Assembly: GCF_028768465.1 (NCBI RefSeq)
Contig: NZ_CP118225.1
Coordinates: 2,771,001 to 2,835,000, forward strand
DNA from: Rhodopirellula sp. P2
GTDB lineage: Bacteria; Planctomycetota; Planctomycetia; Pirellulales; Pirellulaceae
Direction: 5' to 3'
Length of the DNA: 64,000 bases
Shown: in pieces, positions 44,689 to 53,270 of the stretch
How positions within the stretch are numbered: the first letter of the stretch is position 1
How the letters are laid out: every line of letters starts with the position of its first letter
The notes under the pieces: generated by a model
Databases searched by the model: none
What the model saw: only the letters and a program-made list of their open reading frames with translations
What the model was told of the DNA's origin: nothing
Made by a program: the position numbers and the translations under genes

Positions 44689-46430
44689 CAATAGTGTTCG
44701 GCCCGACGTTTGCCGGTCGATGCTGAATTGCTAGCAACGACAATTTGGCTTGCCTTCGCTCGCTGGGCGAGAGTGTCTCGTTCGTGCTTCAAGGGAACTG
44801 ACGGGCAGTTGCGATGATGTGAAACTTTCAATGGTTTGCATCCGCCAGAGTCGAGATGCGTGAAACCGGATTGGCTCATGCGTCGATGTTGCTTTACTCC
44901 TGCGTTGAGCGGGCAATCGTTGGTTCGCCATGCCAACCAAAACCAAGCGACTCAAAAGACGAAAGCTTCCTGATGACCAGGGCGAGCGAACACAGGAATC
45001 TCTCGTCAAGCCAAAGATCAAAATCGAAGGCCTCAAATACTTCGCCATGCTCAAGCCTCTGCTCGAGCATCTTCACGAACATGAGTGCCAGCGTGATACC
45101 GCTGGCAACCGTACGCTGCACTACGATCAGTATTGCATGCTCGTGTTGCTGTATGTCCTGAACCCCACTGTCTCAAGTTTGCGAGCAATCTCGCAGGCCA
45201 GTGAGTTGACGAAAGTACGTGACAAACTGGGCAACGAGAAAGCTTCGCTGGGATCGCTATCCGAAGCCGGTGGGCTGTTCTCTGCAGACCTTCTCAAGCC
45301 GATCATTGAGGCCTTGTCTGCTGAAGTCAACGATGCTGCCCCGGACCCGCGACTGAGCAGCATTCAGCAAACGATCACCGCCGTGGATGGCTCACTTGTT
45401 AACGCCTTGCCGTCGCTGATTGCCGCATCCATTCTGAAGCAAACAACGGGCTCAGCGCTGGTGCGATGGCGACTACACACACACTTTGAGGTCAATAACC
45501 TGCTGCCCGTACGAGTCGACGTGACACCTGACGGCGGTGGAGAACACGACGAGCGGGCCGTGCTCAAACGAGTGCTCGAAGAAGATCGCTTGTACGTGAT
45601 GGACCGTGGCTATGCCAAGTTCTCGCTCTTCAATTCAATCGTCGCGTCATCGAGTAGCTATGTTTGCCGACTACGTGACAACACGGTTTACGAGACGACT
45701 CAAGAACTTGAGTTAACCGAGGGTGACCGTGCTGCGGGGGTGCTCAACGATACGATTGTGAAGCTTGGAGGATCGAGCAGCAGCTCAAATTCCCCTGATC
45801 ATCCGATCCGGTTGATCCAAATCCGCTGCACGCCTCATCAAAACCGCACAGGCGGAAAGGCGAGAGGTTCCAAGGCACCCAACAGCGATGGGATCCTTCG
45901 CATTGCCACCAATCTGCTGAATGTACCTGCTGAAATCATTGCCCTGATCTACTCCTACCGATGGACAATTGAAATCTTCTTTCGGTTCTACAAGCAACTG
46001 ATGGGCGGCGATCACCTTATCAGCCACAACGTCAATGGGATCCAGATCCAAGTCTATTGTTCGGTGATTGCCTGCTTACTGATCAACCTGTGGACTGGAT
46101 CTCGCCCCACGAAACGAACGTTTGAAATGATCTGTTTCTACTTTCAAGGCTTAGCCAGTGAAGAGGAGCTGATAGCTCACATCGAAAAGCAAGCTGCTGC
46201 AGAAGAGGCAAAGCGTGCCAAAGAGGAGCGTCAAGAAATTTGCTAATCGGCGTTGCGGGAAGTCATTTTGCCTGACTGGTCTCGGCGTAAATGCTGCGCG
46301 GTACCAAACACAAAAACGCAACGGCCCTGGGCAAGCCGGATCGCTTCGCTTCCTTCGCAATGAACCCACACTCAACTCGCCAACCATCCGCCAATATTCC
46401 AGCCGGCAAACGCCGGGCCGAACACTATTG
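44689..46430 (+). mobile_element. Complete IS4-family-like insertion sequence
   Basis: The 28-bp left end (44689-44716, beginning CAATAGTGTTCGGCCCG) pairs as an inverted repeat with the right end (46403-46430), one mismatch. The element is 1742 bp, has one transposase gene reading left to right, and is flanked by a 9-bp direct repeat. All three features say the copy is complete and inserted relatively recently. Confidence 0.87.
44930..46246 (+). CDS. IS4-family transposase
   Basis: 438 aa with an intact frame. The DDE catalytic residues are visible: first Asp in TAVDGSLVNAL, second Asp in LYVMDRGYAKFSLF, and the IS4 Y-R-E-K signature YSYRWTIEIFFRFYKQLMG with the Glu. The C-terminus is charged (EKQAAAEEAKRAKEERQE). 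The N-terminus is basic (TKTKRLKRRKLP) and may bind DNA. It catalyses cut-and-paste movement of the 1742-bp element around it. Expression signals were not identified beyond the leader at 44717-44929. Confidence 0.93.
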   Translation: MPTKTKRLKRRKLPDDQGERTQESLVKPKIKIEGLKYFAMLKPLLEHLHEHECQRDTAGNRTLHYDQYCMLVLLYVLNPTVSSLRAISQASELTKVRDKLGNEKASLGSLSEAGGLFSADLLKPIIEALSAEVNDAAPDPRLSSIQQTITAVDGSLVNALPSLIAASILKQTTGSALVRWRLHTHFEVNNLLPVRVDVTPDGGGEHDERAVLKRVLEEDRLYVMDRGYAKFSLFNSIVASSSSYVCRLRDNTVYETTQELELTEGDRAAGVLNDTIVKLGGSSSSSNSPDHPIRLIQIRCTPHQNRTGGKARGSKAPNSDGILRIATNLLNVPAEIIALIYSYRWTIEIFFRFYKQLMGGDHLISHNVNGIQIQVYCSVIACLLINLWTGSRPTKRTFEMICFYFQGLASEEELIAHIEKQAAAEEAKRAKEERQEIC

Positions 46431-46439
46431 CCCCCGTCC
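46431..46439 (+). repeat. Right target site duplication of the IS
   Basis: The same CCCCCGTCC as at 44680-44688, immediately outside the right inverted end. Confidence 0.8.
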
Positions 46440-46613
46440 CCTTTTGGGGGCACGTCGGGAATTCGATAGGCATGTTGGCTGCGTGAATGAACGCACCGGC
46501 GGGGGCGAGTGTTCTTCCGCCGCTCCTTCGGATGTGTAATCTTGGTGCCCCGTCCTCGGGATAACAATCCTGCCGGTCACCGAACCGAACGCACCTTCTC
46601 TGCCGAAACCAAC

Positions 46614-47411
46614 ATGTCACACGAGTCAGCCGCTACCGATGGTTCAACCGAACCCAATCTCGATGCGACGAAGTTTGCCGAGGTGACATCGGGGGTCTAT
46701 CGCCGCTTTGATCCGGAATCGGTTTGGATGGCATTGCGATATGCAGTCGGGCAACAATTGTTCGATGAGAACCCGACGATCATGTTGATGTTCGTGCGAA
46801 TTGCGGAGATCTATCCGGAGGCTCAGGCACGATTGCAGGAGATCCGGTCCCAGGAATCCGGTCCGTTGCGTCAAGCGATTGACTTGATTGTTGATCCCCC
46901 CAACGAGCTTCGTGAAGCGAAGTACCTGCCTGATTCGATTCAGTCGCCCGGTGAGATGGATCTGTGTTGGGCGGAATTTCTAGTGACCGGGAAAACGGAA
47001 GTCATTGCGAAGATTGTTGCCGTGCTGGACAGAGACGACCGGACTCGTGAATTCCTCAATCAAACGCTCTCTAGCGATGCGACTGATTTTGAGTTGTCCG
47101 ATGCGGAGCGTACTGAGCTTCAACAATTCGGAATTGGGATTGGGAAGTTGTCTGAAGATGCCCGCTGGGAAATCATGACACCAGGTGATTCCGATCTGTT
47201 TCTATGGCTGGCGATCAAAGACCAAAATGCGACCTGCACGCGGATTTTGCATGCCATGGACGAACCACTGAAACTGCACTTGGCGAGCAAGGGAGCTGCG
47301 TTCTGGTCACTTCAGGCGAATGCGACGCAGCACGGAACGATTCGCTTGCTCTGTGAACAGGCAAGCAAGCAACCTGGTGGCTTCGGACGAAAACTCCTGG
47401 TTCCAGCCTGA
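46614..47411 (+). CDS. Hypothetical protein
   Basis: 265 aa from the ATG at 46614; the frame is open upstream to 46509, but those codons do not look like protein. No domain was recognised. The sequence is mostly helical and acidic (FVRIAEIYPEAQARLQEIRS, DRDDRTREFLNQTLSSDATD) with no signal peptide or membrane span. It lies between the IS and the second 194-bp element, so it may be passenger or local accessory DNA. No function is proposed. Confidence 0.6.
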   Translation: MSHESAATDGSTEPNLDATKFAEVTSGVYRRFDPESVWMALRYAVGQQLFDENPTIMLMFVRIAEIYPEAQARLQEIRSQESGPLRQAIDLIVDPPNELREAKYLPDSIQSPGEMDLCWAEFLVTGKTEVIAKIVAVLDRDDRTREFLNQTLSSDATDFELSDAERTELQQFGIGIGKLSEDARWEIMTPGDSDLFLWLAIKDQNATCTRILHAMDEPLKLHLASKGAAFWSLQANATQHGTIRLLCEQASKQPGGFGRKLLVPA

Positions 47412-47513
47412 CGTTTCACCCACTGCGGCCGGCGAATGCAAACCCGACTGGATTGCCGGGATGCCGCATCAAGTCAAGGACGATCTTCGCACACCACTGG
47501 CTGAACCGGAGCT

Positions 47514-47707
47514 CTAAAAGGTGTCAGGTACCTTTTTGGGGGACTGGGGGATTTGCTTCGTCGGTGGTGTCGTCGCGTGATGCGATTGAGGCAGCGTTTT
47601 CCGTGGTGGAACCGCCTCCGAACCGTTTCCAGTTCAGAGGCTGCGGGAGCGTCAAATTACCTACTCTTCCAAAAAGGTACCTGACACCTTTTTAGGATCC
47701 GATGAGG
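47514..47707 (+). mobile_element. 194-bp non-coding element with inverted ends, copy 2
   Basis: About 97% identical to 44330-44523 and in the same orientation, 3184 bp further on. Its right end (47692-47694) supplies the TAA stop of the sulfatase gene on the minus strand, and the bases after it (GATCCGATGAGG) are shared with copy 1. Confidence 0.88.
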
Positions 47708-49125
47708 GAGGGGGCGAGTTCGAGGGTGTCGCCGAGCTCTTTTTGCAGGCTTTGGAGTTGCTCGAAGAGGTGCTTGACGACGGGTTGCATGGCGGGGTTG
47801 GTGGCCAGGTCGGTTCGCTCGCCGGGATCGTTTTGCATGTCAAACAGTTGCACTGTCTTGGCTTTCGGGAACACGATGAGTTTGTGCTCGGGGGTGCGGA
47901 TGCTGCGTTGCAGATTCAGGTAGGCGCCGTAGATCGCGGGGTACGGTGTCACCGCTCCGTCCATCAAAGGAAGCACGCTGTGGAAGTCGACATGTTCGGG
48001 TTTCTCAATCTTTGCCAGTTCCAGCGTCGTTGGCATCACGTCTTGCAAGTAGATTGGTTCTTCCATTCGTGCGCCCGCTTTGACGCCAGGGCCTTTGACG
48101 AGGAATGGCACTCGGACGCTGTGATCGTAGGGATTCTGTTTTCCGAGAAGACCATGTTGGCCGACGGCGAGACCATGGTCGGCGGTGAAGAAGATCCATG
48201 TGTTGTCGGCTTCACCGGAGGCTTCGACCGAATCCAGAATCCGCCCGATCATCGCGTCCATGTGCGTCAGCAGCGCGTAGTACTCACGACGGTGAACTCG
48301 AACGGCGTGTTCGGTGCGTGGGAAGGGAGCCAGACGCTCGTCACGCAGTGAGCGGCCGCATCCAATTTCTTCCGCGTAAGGATGCAGCGGTTGGTAGTTC
48401 GCGGGAACGAGAATGTTTTCCGCGGGGTATTTGTCGAGGTATTCCTGCGGGGCCTGGCGGGGGTCATGAGTGGCGTTGAAGGCCAGGTACATGAACGTGG
48501 GTTCGTCGTGCTGGGCTGCGTCAGCGAAGAAGTCATCGGAGTGATTGGCGATGACTTCACTCCAGTGCGTTCCGCCTTCCCAGAACCCGCCCCATTTCGG
48601 ATCCGAAGGCGACCAGGGATCGGGTTGCCCCTCGATCGGCCGGTTGTAGCCTTCGGGGAAATCTTTGGGCATGCCCGGGCGGGTGTCTCGAACGACATCG
48701 AATGATTTCTCGGCACTGGCTCGGCAGTGCCATTTGCCGGTCATGTAGGTGCGGTAACCGGCGGCCTTCATCATTTCGCCCCACCAACGACCTTCCTGGC
48801 GTTCCTTTTCAGATTGGTTGTAGATCTCCTGCGCCTGCCAGACGAATCGTCCTGAGTTCAGCATCGTGCGGCTGGCCAGGCACACAGCGCCGCTCCACGA
48901 GCCCATGTTGTAGGCGTGGTTGAACGAGGTGCCTTCGCGAGCCAGGCGATCGAGGTTGGGGGTCTCGACCTCTTGGTTGCCAAGTTCCGCGATGGAATCG
49001 AAGCACAGATCATCTGCGAAAATGAAGATGATGTTGGGACGGTCATCCGCGAAGGTTTTCGAGGAGGTGCCGTTGAGGAGAAGCGTGCCCAGAACAAGGC
49101 ACGCTGCGATCATTGAGCGAAGCAT
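47692..49125 (-). CDS. Sulfatase
   Basis: 477 aa from the ATG at 49125 (a TTG two codons earlier also reads). Signal peptide: MIAACLVLGTLLLNGTSS. The start of the mature enzyme is RPNIIFIFADDLCFDSIAEL with metal-binding Asps, then GAVCLASRTMLNSGRFVWQ, where C82 in CLASR would be turned into formylglycine; this is a CxAxR variant of the usual CxPxR. Later blocks are TGKWHCRASAE and FFTADHGLAVGQHGLLGK. Such enzymes remove sulfate from algal polysaccharides in Rhodopirellula-type bacteria. The last four residues (LIGS) and the stop come from the border of the 194-bp element. Confidence 0.92.
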   Translation of the reverse strand: MLRSMIAACLVLGTLLLNGTSSKTFADDRPNIIFIFADDLCFDSIAELGNQEVETPNLDRLAREGTSFNHAYNMGSWSGAVCLASRTMLNSGRFVWQAQEIYNQSEKERQEGRWWGEMMKAAGYRTYMTGKWHCRASAEKSFDVVRDTRPGMPKDFPEGYNRPIEGQPDPWSPSDPKWGGFWEGGTHWSEVIANHSDDFFADAAQHDEPTFMYLAFNATHDPRQAPQEYLDKYPAENILVPANYQPLHPYAEEIGCGRSLRDERLAPFPRTEHAVRVHRREYYALLTHMDAMIGRILDSVEASGEADNTWIFFTADHGLAVGQHGLLGKQNPYDHSVRVPFLVKGPGVKAGARMEEPIYLQDVMPTTLELAKIEKPEHVDFHSVLPLMDGAVTPYPAIYGAYLNLQRSIRTPEHKLIVFPKAKTVQLFDMQNDPGERTDLATNPAMQPVVKHLFEQLQSLQKELGDTLELAPSLIGS

Positions 49126-49208
49126 GAGCAATCAAAGCTAGGTGGGAAGCGGGGAAAGAAGCTTCCCAGTCTAGCTCAATGAATCCGTCACGGGGGGCTC
49201 GATGGAGA

Positions 49209-50882
49209 TCAGCTGGCACCCAGTTCGACATCGATTTTGGCGTCGCGAGCGGCGTCGCGAAGTTTGCTCAGTGCCCGTGCTTCGAGTTGACGCACGCGTT
49301 CCTTGGTGACGCCCATTTCTTCGCCGACCTCTTTCAAGGTCAAAGGTTCGACGCCGCGTTGCAGTCCAAAGCGAGCGGTGATGATCTTTTGTTCGCGTTC
49401 ATCCAAGCGGTCCAAGATACGAGCCAACTCACGTTGACGTTGCAGCTGAACGGTTTCTTCCAGGTAGGGATCCAGGCGTTCGTCTTGGTGTGCGACGAAC
49501 ATTTCTTCTGGCGTGGCGCGGAAGCGATCACGGTGTTTGAATTCGTTCGGGATGGTCCGAGCGAAGTTCTTCATGATTGCCCAGGAAGCGTAGGTGCTGA
49601 ATTTGTTCCCACGTGAGTAATCAAATTTCTCGACGGCTCGGATCAAGGACATGTTGCCGTCGCTGATCAACGAGAAGAAGTCTTCCGCCGAGGCGACGTG
49701 GCGTTTGGCGATGGAAACGACCAAACGCAAGTTCGATTGCACGATCTTGTTCTTCACTTTGACAGCTTCTTCGTACAGCGATTGGATTTGATCCATCACG
49801 GCAGTGTCCATGCGATCCGCTTCAATCAGTGATTGACGCAGTTTGTTCGCACGGTGCTTCAGGTAGTTCATTTTGCGGAACAGGTGGCCCTCTTGTTCCC
49901 GATTCAACAAGGGGACGTCGTAGAGAGCCGCCAGGTAGCTGGGCAATTCCGAGGGAGCCCGCACTTTCCGAGCGGATTCCGAAACGGGCATTTCGGCCAA
50001 GTACTCGGGTTCTCGCGAGGTGTCTTCGAAGTCTTCGTTGTAGATGTATTCCAAAGGCATCTCGAGCAGATGCTGCATTCGAACTTCATTCAGAATGCGC
50101 TGGATGCTGGTGCGAGTGCGTTTGAAGCGTTTGCACAATTGCGGGATTGTGGCGCCGTGCAATTGCAGTTGGTGAATGACGCGTTTGTCTTCTTCGCTGA
50201 GTGTTTCGCGATGGTGAGGGAAGATCGCCAGTTGGCGATTTTTCGCATCGAAGTTCTTGAGCGTGTAGCGAACCGTTTCGGGGGAACGGTGCATGATCGA
50301 TGCGATTTGCTGGATGACTTCGGCAAAGGTGGCTCCGCCCTCGACCAATTGCCGAGCGCGTTCGACCATCTCGGTCTTCTCGTTGTCGCTCAATTGGCTG
50401 AAGCGTTCGCCGCGACGGACTTTGTCGCGGTTGTTGGCGATGAAACGATCGACGCTGCTGTTCAGGAATCCGACTCGTTTGCGTTTGCCGAACAGGAACT
50501 TTCGGCTGACCAAGCCGGCGTCACGCCAGCGGCTGATCGTCTTGGTGGAAACGTGGAAATTGCGACTGAGGTCGGCGACGGTGTGCACGTGCTCACCGGC
50601 TTCGTCGGCACTGATGTCGGCTGAATCGGAGAGGTCTTCGATCAGCAAACGCAGGTCGTGCACCAAGTCGGCCGAGGCGATCGTTTGCCGCAGCGACGAT
50701 TCGGGGCGGTAGTTGGTGATCCGGAAGGTGACGTAGTCCATGGAGTAATCGCGATCGGGCTGAATTTCCGACAGCAATTTCTCGGCCAACAAGGACTGCT
50801 CGACCTTCTTGGCTCGAGGGCTGAATCGAGACAGTTGATCGCGAAGTTCTTTGACAGCAATGTTTCGGTAAGACGCATGCAT
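49209..50882 (-). CDS. Sigma-70-type factor with N-terminal HTH array
   Basis: 557 aa. Three helix-turn-helix-like segments precede the sigma domains: residues 99-125 (TVADLSRNFHVSTKTISRWR, MerR/excisionase-like), 176-211 (FAEVIQQIASIMHRSPETV) and 228-265 (GATIPQLCKRFKRTRTSIQR). Then come a region 1.2-like part (PSYLAALYDVPLLNREQEG), region 2 ([52 protein letters not shown]) and region 4 (LDEREQKIITARFGL, LKEVGEEMGVTKERVRQLEA). Between 2.4 and 4.1 there are only about 40 residues, so the sigma-3 domain appears to be missing. No anti-sigma gene is adjacent. It may be a sigma factor that also binds DNA directly as a regulator. Confidence 0.87.
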   Translation of the reverse strand: MHASYRNIAVKELRDQLSRFSPRAKKVEQSLLAEKLLSEIQPDRDYSMDYVTFRITNYRPESSLRQTIASADLVHDLRLLIEDLSDSADISADEAGEHVHTVADLSRNFHVSTKTISRWRDAGLVSRKFLFGKRKRVGFLNSSVDRFIANNRDKVRRGERFSQLSDNEKTEMVERARQLVEGGATFAEVIQQIASIMHRSPETVRYTLKNFDAKNRQLAIFPHHRETLSEEDKRVIHQLQLHGATIPQLCKRFKRTRTSIQRILNEVRMQHLLEMPLEYIYNEDFEDTSREPEYLAEMPVSESARKVRAPSELPSYLAALYDVPLLNREQEGHLFRKMNYLKHRANKLRQSLIEADRMDTAVMDQIQSLYEEAVKVKNKIVQSNLRLVVSIAKRHVASAEDFFSLISDGNMSLIRAVEKFDYSRGNKFSTYASWAIMKNFARTIPNEFKHRDRFRATPEEMFVAHQDERLDPYLEETVQLQRQRELARILDRLDEREQKIITARFGLQRGVEPLTLKEVGEEMGVTKERVRQLEARALSKLRDAARDAKIDVELGAS

Positions 50883-51644
50883 GATCTTGGTTTCCCAATG
50901 CCAGATTGTCCGTGCCGTTGTCCTTGCGACCCCGGCGGGTCGTCAGCACGTCAATCCAATTTGCCCGGGGGTCGCCTTATCCGTAAGGCGATCGGTTTGA
51001 TCGGGCAGGGAGACTTCGTTTTCAAGGCCGCCCAACCGGGCTGCTCAAAAACCATCCTATTTCTCACTGCCGTCTCGTCCGGCGCGACTCCGTGCCACGC
51101 CAGTTGAAGGCAACCGAGCATCAGAGCACTGATTTTCGGCCGACTTCTTGGGCTGTCCTGATTAGAGCGTGTGATCTGACCGAGAGTTCGCTGAGATCAC
51201 CGTTGATAGCGAAAAAGACGAGTTTTTCGTCTTCCTGCCCTCGCCAAGTTTCCCTCGTTGACCCAATGTCAAAACGAGAGGGACCGGTTGAAGTGCGCCG
51301 CTACCCTGCCCAGATCAGGACGAGGGACCACTAGTGAAAGTTTCAGGCCAAACGGCACGTGCCAAGTCGAAAAAACGATTTGACTTTGCAAGTGTCCGGC
51401 AAAACGCTTGGTTTTCTCGTGCACAAAATTTTTGAGGCTACGAGCAAGTGTCCTTGTCACTGTCAAAAAAGTGCAAAGTTTACAATCAGTTTGAAACTTT
51501 GGCGGTCTCAGATTGAGAAAGCCGGCCAGAAGTGCGAGATCCGGTCAACCGGGAGAACCGGTCGAGCCGATTGAACGGATTGAGGCCGCCCATGCGAAGC
51601 GGTCGCGAGATTTTCGACTCTGCCGCCAATCCGCTGAATTGATC
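50883..51644. other. Divergent intergenic region, no gene
   Basis: 762 bases. There is a hairpin at 50973-50990 (CGCCTTA and TAAGGCG with a TCCG loop) in the leader of the sigma gene and an AT-rich stretch at 51360-51500 that may hold the promoter of the 51645 gene. No coding region was believed. Confidence 0.45.
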
Positions 51645-53258
51645 ATGACGAATTCGACTTCTAACTGTGTTTCTTCGAATTCTCCTTCCGCGACTCGTCG
51701 TGCGTTCCTGGCTCGCTTGGTAGCGATGGGCGGCATGGCGGGGACGTTGGGGGCGAGTTCGATCGCCGTTGCCGCGGGGTCTGCGAAGGCCAGCGATGTG
51801 ATCCTTCGCCCTCGCTTGGATCTCGGGTTGTATCGCGTTCGAATGGAGATGGACGTCAAGGGAAATGTCAATTTGACCAAGGACCCGTTGCTCGCCCGTG
51901 CCAATGATTCGAGCACCAAGCAGCAGTTGCCGATCACGGCGAAAATCGCATTGGATTACGAGGAGCGATTTTTGCGGCCTCGCAACGCTGACCTGGAATC
52001 GCCCATCATCGCGGCGGAGCGGCACTATCACATGGCGGAGGGTGTCAGTCGGTTGAGCCGCTTGGACCAAACCTCGCAGTTGCGTGGCAATTTGGGCTCG
52101 ATTGTGGCTCGCCGGGACACGTTGCCAGAGGCGATTTATTCGACCAGCGACTACCTGAATCATGACGAGCTGGATCTTCTGCGGACGCCCATTGCGAGCG
52201 TCGCGCTCGACCACCTGTTGCCGACTCAAACGTTGACGGTGGGCGAGAAAGTGGCTCTCGATTCGAACGATTTGGCTTCGGCGTTCAACCTCAGTGGCGT
52301 GGCGGCGAGCGACGTTGAGATCAGTTTGGTTTCCAACGATGCCAGCAACGCGAAGCTGCAGTTTCAAGGCAAGCTGGACGGATTTGTCAGTGGGGTGCCA
52401 ACGCAGTTGCGGGTGCTCGGCAAGCTGACCTTCCAGCATTCGGTGCGGACGGTCACCTGGGCCGCGGTGGCGATTCACGAGACTCGCGAAATCGGGATGG
52501 CGGAACCAGGCTTCGACGTCACGGCGACGATTCGGATGATTCGCAAACCCTTGGAAAAGCCTCTGGCGTTGCCAAGCACAGCGGTCGCGGTCGATTTCGA
52601 TTCTCCGCCGCCGTCGGAGCGGATGCTGATGGCGATTGACTGCGAAAAAATCGGTGTTTCAGCGCTTCTGGACCGTCGTTGGCGGATCATGCAGGACGGT
52701 GCCGGGCAGGCCATTCTGCGAATGATCGAGAACGAACAGAGCATTGCCCAGTGCAACTTGAGATCATTGCCACGTCTCTCTGAAGGCAAGCAATTGACGC
52801 TGGAAGCATTCGAGGCGAGCGTGCAGCGAACGCTGGGCAAGCAGCTCGATCAGTTGATGCGATCCGAAGAGCAATTGGCCGACTCGGGGCTGCGAGTGTT
52901 GCATGTCACCGCCACGGGCGAAGTCGAGGGCATTCCGATCCAGTGGATCATGATGCACTTCAGCGATGATTCTGGCCGCCGCGTTCAGGCGACCCTGACG
53001 ATGGACGGCGAAAGCGTGACCCGGTTGGATGGTTCGGACGTCCAATTGGCGGCCTCGCTGCAGTGGTCGGGACCTGGGGGCACCGGTGGCGAAGAAACCG
53101 ATGTCGACTCGGCAGAAAAATCCGGCTTGGACGGCACGGAAACAGCTTCCTCGGCCGGTCAGCAATTAAGATTAGAACCAGCTGACGTGGTCGACCCGGG
53201 CAAAACTGGCCCGGAACACGTCATCTCAGCCAGTGATCTTCCCACGACCAAGCGTTAA
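51645..53258 (+). CDS. Tat-exported protein of unknown function
   Basis: 537 aa from the ATG at 51645; the frame is open upstream to 51513, but the ATG places a twin-arginine signal well (TRRAFLARLVAMGGMAGTLG, then ASSIAVAAG). The rest shows repeated beta-strand patterns (TEIGMAEPGFDVTATIR-like alternation) and no catalytic motif. The C-terminal ~40 residues are low-complexity and acidic. It lies 12 bases before the next exported protein gene, so the two are co-transcribed. No function is proposed. Confidence 0.7.
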   Translation: MTNSTSNCVSSNSPSATRRAFLARLVAMGGMAGTLGASSIAVAAGSAKASDVILRPRLDLGLYRVRMEMDVKGNVNLTKDPLLARANDSSTKQQLPITAKIALDYEERFLRPRNADLESPIIAAERHYHMAEGVSRLSRLDQTSQLRGNLGSIVARRDTLPEAIYSTSDYLNHDELDLLRTPIASVALDHLLPTQTLTVGEKVALDSNDLASAFNLSGVAASDVEISLVSNDASNAKLQFQGKLDGFVSGVPTQLRVLGKLTFQHSVRTVTWAAVAIHETREIGMAEPGFDVTATIRMIRKPLEKPLALPSTAVAVDFDSPPPSERMLMAIDCEKIGVSALLDRRWRIMQDGAGQAILRMIENEQSIAQCNLRSLPRLSEGKQLTLEAFEASVQRTLGKQLDQLMRSEEQLADSGLRVLHVTATGEVEGIPIQWIMMHFSDDSGRRVQATLTMDGESVTRLDGSDVQLAASLQWSGPGGTGGEETDVDSAEKSGLDGTETASSAGQQLRLEPADVVDPGKTGPEHVISASDLPTTKR

Positions 53259-53270
53259 CGACGGCTTTTC

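Noticed and set aside
44330..47707. Composite transposon bounded by the two 194-bp elements
   Set aside because: The elements encode nothing and the IS inside has its own ends and target duplication, so independent insertions explain the layout; no outer target duplication was found.
51454..51486. Promoter with TTGTCA and TACAAT before the Tat-exported gene
   Set aside because: The spacer is 21 bases, too long for a normal sigma-70 promoter, and the -10 match is weak.
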